NCBI GenBank assembly: GCA_964019425.1
Contig: OZ025825.1
Location: 255,001-319,000, forward strand
Direction of reading: 5' to 3'
DNA length: 64,000 nucleotides
DNA from: Flectonema sp. DT1601
Taxonomy: Eukaryota > Euglenozoa > Diplonemea > Diplonemida > Diplonemidae
Part shown: positions 1 to 8,962 of the stretch, one piece after another
How the letters are laid out: the number at the start of each line of letters is the position of its first letter
How positions within the stretch are numbered: position 1 is the first letter of the stretch
Notes under the pieces: model-generated
Told to the model about the DNA's origin: nothing
Seen by the model: only the letters and a program-made list of their open reading frames with translations
Databases searched by the model: none
Made by a program: the position numbers and the translations under genes

Positions 1-1043
1 AGTTCTAAGTCTTTGAATTCACTGTCACTGAGTTCAGTTGCCATTTTAAACATCGGCCAGAAGTCTTGCTTCAATGTATTTGGACTCAGTGGTGACACAG
101 GAGGACTAGGCTGAACACTCCACACAGTGCTGTGAGTCGCATTGCTGCTTCCACTGCCAGTATCTGCCGGAAGACGTTGCCCTGCTAATGTTGGTGGCAG
201 GATTTGTGTCTTCTCAGTTGTTCCTTTCCCTCCATAAGCAATCTCAAAGTTAGTATTAGTAGAGTGAGGGCTGAAGAGATTATGATCAAAGTGTGTTGGG
301 GAAAATAATTTCCCGACTTCTTCAGGATCGTTCTTACTCTGAGATGGTGCGACGACTGATAAAGTTCTTACAAAACATGGCCTGCGAGCGCTGAGGCTTC
401 CAGAGCTGCACGGGGATGCGGCTTTTGACTCAGCTGATTTTGTTTTCCTTGGAGGAGAAGTACCTGAATTGTTATTGGAAAAGCGGCCGACCTCTGCAGA
501 CGGACCCATCGCAGGACTTTGCGATGATCCGCTTGGAGAAGCAGCTGCATGATGCGGCAGCAATGGGCACATTAGTTTTTCACTTGGCTTTGGATATTTA
601 GGATCTTGTTCTCTAGTTTTGTCTTTTACATGAAGGGAAGTGTTAGACCGTCCAGATGATGAAGCATACCGTGGACTTGGAACTGGACTGTTACTCAAAG
701 TTGAGTAGTCAGCAGTTGTTGTAGGAGGATGTTGACAATTTAATTTTTGAATACGACTGCGAGTTGCCTTTCCTAAATCGATTTCACAGGACTCACTCAA
801 TGCGATTAACGACAGTAGGACATCACTCAAATCTTCTGCTACCTGTCTCTGTTCACTCTCATTCCATCCTCGTAGACCAATTCCTACTTCCTCCTTCCAT
901 TGAAAAGAGTTTGTGAGACCTCCAATCTTGACTAACGTTGCAAACAATAAATTACTAGGTGTGTGGTACGACGTGGATCCACGAGCCCTCACATGCTTGC
1001 TCTGTGAAGCGCGAAGATCCTCTAATTGGGTAGCATCCCACAT
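1..1043 (-). CDS. MazG/dCTPase-like protein with long Ser/Pro-rich tail (3' end outside window)
   Basis: The minus strand is open from an ATG at 1043 to the left edge (347 codons), so the stop lies outside. Residues 1-110 resemble the all-alpha MazG fold of dCTP pyrophosphatase (DCTPP1/XTP3TPA type), which hydrolyses dCTP to dCMP: a start like QLEDLRASQSKH, then PSNLLFATLVKIGGL, FQWKEE, GLRGW, and EDLSDVLLSLIALSESCEIDL. The second metal-binding block (E-x-L-S-D) is present. The first, normally E-V-G-E-L-A-E, reads K-I-G-G-L-T-N, so two key glutamates are gone and activity is doubtful. The remaining 230 residues are low-complexity Ser, Pro, Thr and Asn. The ATG follows a CAACAG acceptor-like site and a run of nine C. 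The fold is a family-level judgement from conserved spacing; the tail is unrecognised. Confidence 0.75.
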   Translation of the reverse strand, partial: MWDATQLEDLRASQSKHVRARGSTSYHTPSNLLFATLVKIGGLTNSFQWKEEVGIGLRGWNESEQRQVAEDLSDVLLSLIALSESCEIDLGKATRSRIQKLNCQHPPTTTADYSTLSNSPVPSPRYASSSGRSNTSLHVKDKTREQDPKYPKPSEKLMCPLLPHHAAASPSGSSQSPAMGPSAEVGRFSNNNSGTSPPRKTKSAESKAASPCSSGSLSARRPCFVRTLSVVAPSQSKNDPEEVGKLFSPTHFDHNLFSPHSTNTNFEIAYGGKGTTEKTQILPPTLAGQRLPADTGSGSSNATHSTVWSVQPSPPVSPLSPNTLKQDFWPMFKMATELSDSEFKDLE

Positions 1044-1171
1044 TGTGGGGGGGGGATCTCTGTTGTGTTTGAGAAAAAATAAATAAAACTCTCACAAAAA
1101 ATAAAAAAAAAAATAACAAAACAAAATCGTGTAAATTAACCAAAAATAATAATAATAATAATAAAAAGTTT

Positions 1172-2566
1172 TTAGGGACCCTGAACCCCCTCAACAGCTG
1201 TCTTGTGTCGCTTATATTTTGAGGGAATGAGAGAATCGGAAATTAATTGAAGGGCAGCTTTCCAGACATTTGCAGTTTCCTCATCAATAGAAATACCACA
1301 TGACTTGAGAGCGTTCACCGAGTGAGTTATAAACAGAGATAAGTGAAAATCACGAACTCCAAAAGTATGAAACAAGACACCCAGTTGTGATAAAACTGAA
1401 ACAGCTGAAGAGTCCGACGAAGGATTAGTGATGGAGTATATACCAAGACACAGAGCTGAATAAATTGAGCTTCTGAATGATATGTCAGATGAAGTTGCAA
1501 TCTTTTCCTTAGCTGGACACTTATCAATATATGCCGCAAAAATAGCCCGAACACCAGAATCACGATACTCCGACATACTGTTTGAGATTGTTTTCATAAA
1601 AATTTCAAATTTAACTCCAATTTCAGCGTCTTTCGGTTCCACGTAAGGTTCAGCTATTAAATCATTCCAAATTTTGAGAAGGATTTCTCGTTCTGGTGAT
1701 GAAAATTCACCCGGAGTTCGGATAAGAGTGTCATCCTTAGCATGCATACAAATAACTTTTTCTAACCTAGTCACTAGGTACGGTGATATGACGTTACCTT
1801 CATACCGAATGTGAATTAATTTCGGATGTGACTTTGCGAATCTCAGTAGTGAAATACCGGCAGACTCAAAACACTGGCAACCACTAACAGATAAAGTGTG
1901 TAAGTGAGGATGTGTTGTCTGTGGAATCATCATACAAAGTAAATCAATAGCAATATCACCAATATCAGTTCCGTCAAGAATTAGTATTCTAATGTACCTC
2001 AAACTAGACAACACATAAACCAAAGGCAAAAGAGACTTCTCGTTATTCCCTAACACAACGTCGGTTAGGTCTATAAAATCAATGAAATTGAACTGCAGGC
2101 TTTCCTTGAGGCATTTTATTATTCCGCTATTAAGCCTGATGCCAAAGACATGACAACACGATAAATACAACCTCCACGGTTGGATATCACTCACAGGTTC
2201 ATCTCCAATGCTTATAATTGAGAACGATGACTGGATCGGTTGATTGTTTGTTATTTTATTAAAATCACATTTTGATACGACGATGTTAAATTCAAGTAGC
2301 ATATTGGTATCGATCGGATCGTACAGAGCAATGCTTGCTTTGTTATTTTGCATCACTACATCAGTCCACCTCTTTTCACTGTTTTTTCTTTGAATCCCGA
2401 ATCTCAATACTCCTGTTCCCTCAACAACATAATGACATCCAACAACATCACCATATTCAGTCCAATGCGGTTTTTTCCCAGACATTTCGAAACCAACACG
2501 TAGGTTTGGCGACACATTCGGCACATTAACAATTCTAATTTCCAAACACGGGATTCGCGTTACCAT
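1172..2566 (-). CDS. LRR (RNI-like) protein with C-terminal globin-like domain
   Basis: 464 aa in one exon. Residues 1-115 are beta-rich and unrecognised. Residues about 140-275 look like a short RNI-type leucine-rich region (YIRILILDGTDIGDIAIDLL; HLHTLSVSGCQCFESAGISL). Residues about 288-447 look like a globin: SPEREILLKIW (A helix, Trp300), a B/C region FEIFMKTISNSM, then LGVLFHTFGVRDFHL with His400 at the proximal F8 position, then an H helix with Trp435 as in flavohaemoglobins and neuroglobins. The distal E7 residue is not clearly His or Gln. If haem binds, the protein could sense O2 or NO through the LRR part, but that is inference. The start is preceded by CTCTCTTCAG, 14 nt upstream of ATG. 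The next gene downstream (MazG-like) begins 129 bp away. Confidence 0.78.
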   Translation of the reverse strand: MVTRIPCLEIRIVNVPNVSPNLRVGFEMSGKKPHWTEYGDVVGCHYVVEGTGVLRFGIQRKNSEKRWTDVVMQNNKASIALYDPIDTNMLLEFNIVVSKCDFNKITNNQPIQSSFSIISIGDEPVSDIQPWRLYLSCCHVFGIRLNSGIIKCLKESLQFNFIDFIDLTDVVLGNNEKSLLPLVYVLSSLRYIRILILDGTDIGDIAIDLLCMMIPQTTHPHLHTLSVSGCQCFESAGISLLRFAKSHPKLIHIRYEGNVISPYLVTRLEKVICMHAKDDTLIRTPGEFSSPEREILLKIWNDLIAEPYVEPKDAEIGVKFEIFMKTISNSMSEYRDSGVRAIFAAYIDKCPAKEKIATSSDISFRSSIYSALCLGIYSITNPSSDSSAVSVLSQLGVLFHTFGVRDFHLSLFITHSVNALKSCGISIDEETANVWKAALQLISDSLIPSKYKRHKTAVEGVQGP

Positions 2567-2803
2567 TTTAATATTTCTGAAGAGAGGTAGAACACTAAAA
2601 ACAGCGTGTAGGTAACAAATATTCAGACCAGTACAGCTGCATCCCCCGACATGGATACTTGTCTCTTTGACTAGATTAAATATATTAATTAAAACAAAAC
2701 GACAATCAATGAAATGTGAACTTGTTGGTTTGTAACAAAAAGAAATGACAAAACAGAATCACTTTAGAAAGTAGTGTAAATGAAGTACAACGAAGAAGAA
2801 TAC

Positions 2804-2806
<3 letters not shown>

Positions 2807-2838
<32 letters not shown>
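2807..2838. repeat. (AG)n microsatellite
   Basis: Sixteen AG units lie just 3' of the stop codon of the 597-aa gene, so probably in its 3' UTR or spacer. Shorter (AG)n or (CT)n runs occur at about 25563-25585, 45591-45600 and 50127-50140. Confidence 0.9.
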
Positions 2839-2843
<5 letters not shown>

Positions 2844-2863
2844 TATAAGTACAACAAACAAAG

Positions 2864-4657
2864 TTAACTTGTCTGTAGAAAGTAATCAAGAACGGCAAGT
2901 GTCTGCTGTTTATCTGGTCTACCTACTGGTGGCTCTGGTGTTGATTTGATAAAGGGAACATTTAGACGCCAAGTTTCTGATAATGGAGTTCTGTTCTTTG
3001 AAGACACTAACGGCTTTCGAACACGAGGCAGTCTTGGACGACGATTCGGTTTGTTTGGACTAATCTGAATAAGTTGTCGTAACGGATGAAGATGAGATGG
3101 TTTCTTTCTTGTTGGAGGAGAGGGGACATGTCTTTGAGAATCCTTCTTCAGGAAGTGAAGAAGTCGTTCGTTTGCTTGATGAGTGTCGCTAAGTTCTCTC
3201 AACAGATCATCACATTTAGGGACCATTCTCGGTTTCCTTTTTCCGATGGTAATATTATTTAATCCACCCTCAGGTGGTGCAAGAATAGCTGTAATTTCTG
3301 TGTTACACCTACTTCGCAAACGAGCTTCAATACTCTCAGCAGAGTTATAGTTCCGAGTGGCTAAGTCGCGGACAGAGTCAGCCACGTGTTCTGCTACTTG
3401 TAGCCCTTCGTCAACTAACTTTTCCAACGCATCAAACCTGTCCATACGCATTTGCTGATACAATGCAGTATAGCCCAGTTGCATATCTTTCATGTACTTC
3501 GCTTTCTGTAAAAGCTGATTGTTGGCAGCTTTTAGACCTAAGAAATGTCTCGTATGTGTGTTAGTCATACTCCAGGGTTCTGATGACAACATTGGTTTTA
3601 ACTTTTCCTCAGGTGGTGTATCAGAAATGCAGTTGACTAGAGTTACCTGATGATCGAACTCACTGAGAGCGAGTGTCTCAGAGAGTCTAGGTTGAACTGG
3701 ATTATATATTTCTAAACCACTATGCTGAGCACTATATTCTCCTTCAAAGGACACGCTGCCTACCATTGCCAGAGGAGTGTGTTCACCAGACGCACCAGGT
3801 AATTGAATGATGACAGAATCTCCCTGAGAAGTACACCCAGAACCTGCTAAATCAGCAACAACTATTTTCCTTTTCACAAGTGGAAGTGGGGTAGCACATC
3901 GTGATGGGGTACCACCAGCCTGTTCCACAGCTGCAAGATTCTTCTTATATGAGGGTTGGTCTAAGTATCGACGCCAATTTAAATAATATTTGGTCATTAA
4001 CACATCAACGTGTCTTTTTCTTGATCGTAATATCGTTTGTTCGATTGTTTCACTTCGTTCGTTGTAGAGAGCTGCAGCTATGCAGCTCTCAGTTGAGAGG
4101 ATGTCGTTAACTCTTTGATTTAAGAACCTTCGAATGCTACAGAAAGTAACGGTTTCTTCAGTAGGAAATGGAACTAAAGCCACAGAATTTGGTGTTCGAC
4201 TCTGTGGTGAAGTGTCTGTCTGAGGTCTTAAATTTAATTCAAACAATGCACCTAATCCTTGCAATGAAGAATTCGATATCGTGTGAGTACTACTTGACCC
4301 TCCCAAGGCTGTGAGAGCTTCTTGCTCTTCATCAGCCTCATCTGTGGGTGAGGCTTTTTCACTTTTAATTATCGTCATTATCATATAAACTTGTTCAATA
4401 TCAATGTGACGAGTCTGCTCACTGAACTGTTTGTCAGTTGTTTTTAAGTAATTTTTAACTTTATCGTCGGTAAGAGGATGTTGTCCCAACCTTGCTAATA
4501 ACATTTTCATGTACCTGACTACGTCAACTCTAATTAAACCATCTTCTACTGATACTGCTACTGAAGCCAAGCCCTCAGATGCTAAGTGTTCTTCCCAAAT
4601 ATTTTTACAATGCTCCCTCTCTCTTGAAGTGAGAGTCGTAACTACGGTTCCCGACAT
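2864..4657 (-). CDS. Hypothetical 597-aa protein with EF-hand-like N-terminus
   Basis: I do not recognise the family. Residues 15-110 are helical and resemble a degenerate pair of EF-hands (DGLIRVDVVRYMKMLLARLG, then a second helix-loop-helix ending HIDIEQVYMIM), without a full set of calcium ligands. Residues about 190-240 form a charged helical stretch with several Arg. Residues about 385-470 are a probable coiled coil (LLQKAKYMKDMQLGYTALYQQ). The last 100 residues are basic and Pro-rich. No signal peptide or membrane segment is seen. The start lies 30 nt downstream of TTTGTTTTCAG, a good 3' splice-acceptor-like site. A cytoskeletal or flagellar role is possible but unproven. Confidence 0.75.
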   Translation of the reverse strand: MSGTVVTTLTSREREHCKNIWEEHLASEGLASVAVSVEDGLIRVDVVRYMKMLLARLGQHPLTDDKVKNYLKTTDKQFSEQTRHIDIEQVYMIMTIIKSEKASPTDEADEEQEALTALGGSSSTHTISNSSLQGLGALFELNLRPQTDTSPQSRTPNSVALVPFPTEETVTFCSIRRFLNQRVNDILSTESCIAAALYNERSETIEQTILRSRKRHVDVLMTKYYLNWRRYLDQPSYKKNLAAVEQAGGTPSRCATPLPLVKRKIVVADLAGSGCTSQGDSVIIQLPGASGEHTPLAMVGSVSFEGEYSAQHSGLEIYNPVQPRLSETLALSEFDHQVTLVNCISDTPPEEKLKPMLSSEPWSMTNTHTRHFLGLKAANNQLLQKAKYMKDMQLGYTALYQQMRMDRFDALEKLVDEGLQVAEHVADSVRDLATRNYNSAESIEARLRSRCNTEITAILAPPEGGLNNITIGKRKPRMVPKCDDLLRELSDTHQANERLLHFLKKDSQRHVPSPPTRKKPSHLHPLRQLIQISPNKPNRRPRLPRVRKPLVSSKNRTPLSETWRLNVPFIKSTPEPPVGRPDKQQTLAVLDYFLQTS

Positions 4658-5013
4658 CGCAAACTAATTTATCATATCATTTATATGTCTGAAAACAAAT
4701 AATAGCAGTTTGTTCACAAAAAAAAACAAAAAAATAAAAATAATAACCAATATAAATAGCTACATGGTACGATATATCTATGGGGGGAATTGTTGACAAA
4801 AAAAAAATATTTCTACGGGTTGGATGCCTTTGGTTTCTGGTGGGCTAGCAGTACAAATAATCAGCCGGAGACTGACTGAACGCACTTACTCACAGAGGGT
4901 AACCTAGGAGAATTAAATAACACAGTTCTACGTATTCCGCATATGGGGTTCAACGTCGGCTACAATAAGAGTTCATTTGTCTCTCAAAAAAAACAATTAA
5001 AAAAAAATATATA
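4658..5013. other. Spacer with no recognised gene
   Basis: AT-rich spacer between the 597-aa gene and the two-exon gene. It holds short A runs and a TATAAATAG-like string near 4750. I see no coding signal on either strand. Confidence 0.6.
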
Positions 5014-7966
5014 TTATGAACAAAGCTCAATTAAACTTTCATTAGGACTTTCTAATTGTTTGAATTCACGTTGCTGCTGGTGATGGTTTCGCTGTTTTTG
5101 TCTTGCAACAAGTTGTAAGAGAAGTTGTGCACCTGAACGACCATCACAAACAGTAGAGCAATCAGACTCTGGTGACTTTGAAGGAAGACGTGTTGGAAGC
5201 CACTGTACATGAGGAACAGGAGGAGAAGGTGAAGTAACCATTATATCTGGTGTTGCCCCATTACTACTACAGCCTGCTGAACTTACATAACTCACATTGG
5301 TGATGTCTTTCAAAGGGGACGGACTTGCGACAGGAGAAGTCGGAGATTTTGGTGACCTCGGTGCTGGTGTCACTTGAGGTTGCATTCTCCGAATAGGAAG
5401 TGGTTGTGACTGGACCGCCTCTCTCTGGGGTACCACTTGATGTACTACTGTGCGCTGTTGTTGATTTGTATTAGAAGACGCTGTCGTGTTCATCATCCGC
5501 ATGCTATCAATCACTTCTGAGATTGAGTTGTACTCTGCTCCAGCAGAATTGCGCAGAGCCGACAGAAGTTCGGATTCCAATGTCTGTTTTTTTTATATTA
5601 TTTTATTTCCAATGTTGGAATACCTCCATCTGACAGTAACCTCTTGGTTTAATTTACAGAAATACTCATTTTATTTTGGTTTCTAAAACTCTGTCAAAAG
5701 TCTCGCAAGGATACATGTCGGTATCGGAGAAGTGACCCCATGACATACCGCCGAAATTCCCCGCTTCGGCGCAAATTCGGACACCCGCCTCAAATCTGGA
5801 AACGAATCCAGCTGTCAAAAGAAAAGTCTCGCAAGGATACATGTCGGTATCGGGGAGTGACCCCATGACATACCGCCGAAATTCCCCGCTTCGGCGCAAA
5901 TTCGGACACCCGCCTCAAATCTGGAAAAGAATCCAGCTCTCAAAAGAAAAGTCTCGCAAGGATACATGTCGGTATCGGAGAAGTGACCCCATGACATACC
6001 GCCGAAATTCCCCGCTTCGGCGCAAATTCGGACACCCGCCTCAAATCTGGAAAAGAATCCAGCTCTCAAAAGAAAAGTCTCGCAAGGATACATGTCGGTA
6101 TCGGAGAAGTGACCCCATGACATACCGCCGAAATTCCCCGCTTCGGCGCAAATTCGGACACCCGCCTCAAATCTGGAAACGAATCCAGCTCTCAAAAGAA
6201 AAGTCTCGCAAGGATACATGTCGGTATCGGGGAAGTGACCCCATGACATACCGCCGAAATTCCCCGCTTCGGCGTTGGCTTGGGCACCCCCTCCCTACTA
6301 TTTGTTCAAAAGCTTAACTCATAGCTGGTGACGGAAAAAAAAGGATGAAACATACTTGTGCTTTGACCTGTTCCTGCTGGTACAATGTTTTATAGTCAGG
6401 AGATGGTGCTGGGAATGCTGACTGTCGAGTAGGTTGAACTACACGCTGAAGTTGAGAATCGAAGTCTGTGAGAATATTTGCGTAATCAAACTGCCGTTGG
6501 GAGGCCTGTGCTGTAGGACACCTCTGAGTAGCTGGCGCTGATTCAAATCGTTCAGATCGTGATGAAGCAGCTTTTCTAGCTGCAGCAACATCAGCTGCTG
6601 GTGATGGGTTTTGTTGACGAAGAGCAACATCATTCGATGCATTGACAACCTGCTTATGAATTGCATTGACTTCATCAAGAGAATACTTCCTACTAGGTTG
6701 CTGCTGTCTACCAGTTGTGCTGACTGAAGGACTACTAGGAGCGCTTTTATCCCATTTTTGTCTCAATGAGCTCACATACGAAACAGCTGGTGATTGTCTC
6801 CCTCTAAACCCCTCAACAGAAGTTATCTCACTTGTGACTGCCTGACTTTCTATTTCAGATTGTTCTTCGGGTTTGAAATAATTCAGTTGATTAATATCAC
6901 CTGACCACTGCTGACGAGTATGACCCTCACCTGAACTAACCACTGCTTGTGATTGATAAGTAGATCCACGACTGGGTAGCGATTGATCACTCGGACTTTC
7001 ATCTTTTCTTACAAAAGGTTGTTTTGATTCATTTCGCTTTACATGAGGATGTGAATTATTGATATTTAGATCACGTTGTTCAGCTCTATGAGGTATTCTA
7101 TTTGACCATTGGGTGTGAGTTGGATCACTTCCAGTACAATGTGATTGACTTCCATAGTGAGTGGAATCGTGGTCAACTGACTGAGTGCTTTCAATAGATT
7201 GTCTCATGTGGTCTTCTGTTGATTCGTACTCTGGCTGTGCAATCCCAGTATTAACTTCACTGTAGTAGTTATTACTAACCTGTTCGTGATCATCTTGAGA
7301 AGATGATTCTCTGACGTTACTTCTTTTCGAATGTTTCTCAAAATTCTTCCTAACCTTCTGTTGTGGCTGTTGCTTTAGACCAGATCGCTGCAACTGTGGC
7401 TTACCTACTGGGGAGACATGACGTCTAGGTGTTGCTACAGTGCGATGTTTTATTGTTGTTGAAGGTGAAGCGCATTTCACACCTTCCAGTCGTTGCTTTG
7501 CTCTTCGCGCGCGTAGCATTTCTTGCAAGTGATCTATTTGAGCAACAAGTTCTCCTTCATCTTGAGTTTCATTTTCAGCAATGTGAGCCAGAGATGAGTG
7601 CTGTCTATCAGGAGACCACCATTCATCTCTCTGAATGTTTTTTTTTGATGATTGTTGAGGAGTTTGCCTAACAGGTGGCTCATCAATTGTTTCCGATTGA
7701 GGAAGTGGCTGTTCTGGCTGAGAAGTCCAACCCCTCTGAGCTAATTCTTTTATTCTATTGTGAGCAGCCCATTCTGAACCGGTACCCCCATACTCTGAAG
7801 CTTCATCTTCTGAGTCATCATCACTAACAACCTTTCCTCTGGAAGGTGTTATTGGATAGTGATGTACTTGATGTGATTGATGTTCTAAGGAAGGAACTAC
7901 CCAAGGGTCTTCATCAAAATAAACGTCATCACCAGTGTCCGTTGCGAAGTCTTCAAACCCTCGCAT
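5014..7966 (-). CDS. Two-exon low-complexity Ser/Gln-rich protein (exons 7966-6356 and 5583-5014)
   Basis: Exon 1 runs from ATG 7966 to CAA|GTATGT (donor G at 6355); exon 2 starts after AAAACAG (acceptor 5584-5586). The phase is 0 and gives 726 aa. The family is not recognised. The N-terminus is acidic (FEDFATDTGDDVYFDEDPW). Residues about 135-165 form a helix with a coiled-coil pattern (LVAQIDHLQEMLRARRAKQR). The middle is hydrophilic and rich in Ser, Gln, His and Arg. The splice joins a conserved-looking segment (FDSQLQRVVQ ... YKTLYQQEQVKAQ) to TLESELLSALRNSAGAEY, and the tail is Pro/Ser-rich with SPKSP-type motifs. It ends in another helix (RQKQRNHHQQQREF). It could be a scaffold or centrosome-like protein. 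The 772-nt intron holds the minisatellite described separately. Confidence 0.78.
5691..6274. repeat. 126-bp minisatellite inside an intron (about 4.6 units)
   Basis: The string TCTCGCAAGGATACATG recurs at 5701, 5827, 5953, 6078 and 6204, so the period is 125-126 bp. Units are nearly identical, differing by single bases and a 1-bp indel (GGAGAAGTG against GGGGAGTG). GC is clearly higher than the surroundings. The array sits in the 772-nt intron of the two-exon gene, with the last unit broken off at about 6274. As 126 is 42 codons, both strands stay open through several units, but the copy with the 1-bp indel breaks the register. Confidence 0.95.
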
Positions 7967-8132
7967 GTCAGTTTTTTACCAATTCCTGGATATGAATTAT
8001 AAAGTGATACTCTAGACGGATAGCAGTAGACATTAATAATGTGAGGAGGCAAAGCAGAAAGTTAATTAGTAAAACGGCATTATGAGAGATGAGACACTTT
8101 CCTAAAAAAAATAAAAATTAATTTCAAAACGA

Positions 8133-8726
8133 CTAATTCACAACACGTCGACTATGTGCTTTTCGTAATTCAGCTGCCATCTCATCCAACTGATTTTGAG
8201 CTGCTATGACTCTGTTCCAATCATCAGCAATGGCTTCACATGGAACAGGTCCTCGTTTAGGACTGGCAGCGATGGTTTTATATTGAAGATTTCGTAATTT
8301 TAGTTCTTGCAGATGAGCTGTGGCAACAGCAATTTCATCCAACAGTTCCTGTTCAGTCGAGAGTTCTAAAGGACAGTCAGACACAATACAACTATCTTCT
8401 TGTAGTATTTTTATAGAAGATCTCATGTGGTGTAATTGTTTAAACATTTTCATCAAATGAGCGTAAGAATCACTCAGAGAGTTACCATCTCGGTGAAGAT
8501 CATTTTTTAATTCAGCGATGTCTCTAATTTCTGCCTCTGCCCTCTGAGCAGAGAGTTCTTTCTGAGCACACTCAGAACTGGTTGGAATTCCTGTCGACCC
8601 TTCAGAAGCTTCTTGTTGAAGATTTCGTAGTATTTTTTTATTAATTTCAATACTTTGATTGGCTCTTAAATCTTCTTTTTGCATTTCTTCAATTCGATTA
8701 ATTAGATACTCGGGAGTGACCGCCAT
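8133..8726 (-). CDS. Small coiled-coil protein, unrecognised
   Basis: 198 aa if translation begins at MAVTPEYLINRIEE (ATG 8726), which lies 23 nt after a TATAACAG acceptor-like site. The frame stays open upstream to an ATG at 8831, adding 35 residues (MNKFCLPNRITHERY...). The protein is helical and charged, with heptad-like stretches at residues 8-40 (IEEMQKEDLRANQSIEINKK), 60-105 and 130-155. No known domain is recognised. Its 5' leader (8724 to about 8860) is copied upstream of LRR genes 2, 3 and 4, and the copies diverge from it exactly after ATGGCG. I take this gene as the leader's original owner because its leader joins naturally to its own body. Confidence 0.7.
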   Translation of the reverse strand: MAVTPEYLINRIEEMQKEDLRANQSIEINKKILRNLQQEASEGSTGIPTSSECAQKELSAQRAEAEIRDIAELKNDLHRDGNSLSDSYAHLMKMFKQLHHMRSSIKILQEDSCIVSDCPLELSTEQELLDEIAVATAHLQELKLRNLQYKTIAASPKRGPVPCEAIADDWNRVIAAQNQLDEMAAELRKAHSRRVVN

Positions 8727-8962
8727 GATTTGCTTAACAAACAACCTGTTATATGACGAAAATACGAGTTTCTCATCTCTTATTAAGTAACGTTCATGTG
8801 TTATCCTGTTGGGTAAACAAAATTTGTTCATTGGTTAATATTTTCAACAGAAAGGGATTCATGCATTTCAGTGTTTTTTTCTATATTATAGTATTTTCTC
8901 GCGTTGTGCTTCCGTGGCTTTCACCTCGTTAATGACAGCCATGTGATTGATTGTTGATAATA

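Noticed and set aside
5841-6317. Long open frames on both strands through the minisatellite
   Set aside because: A period of 126 bp keeps frames open automatically; the stretch lies between a good donor and acceptor, and one unit has a 1-bp indel.
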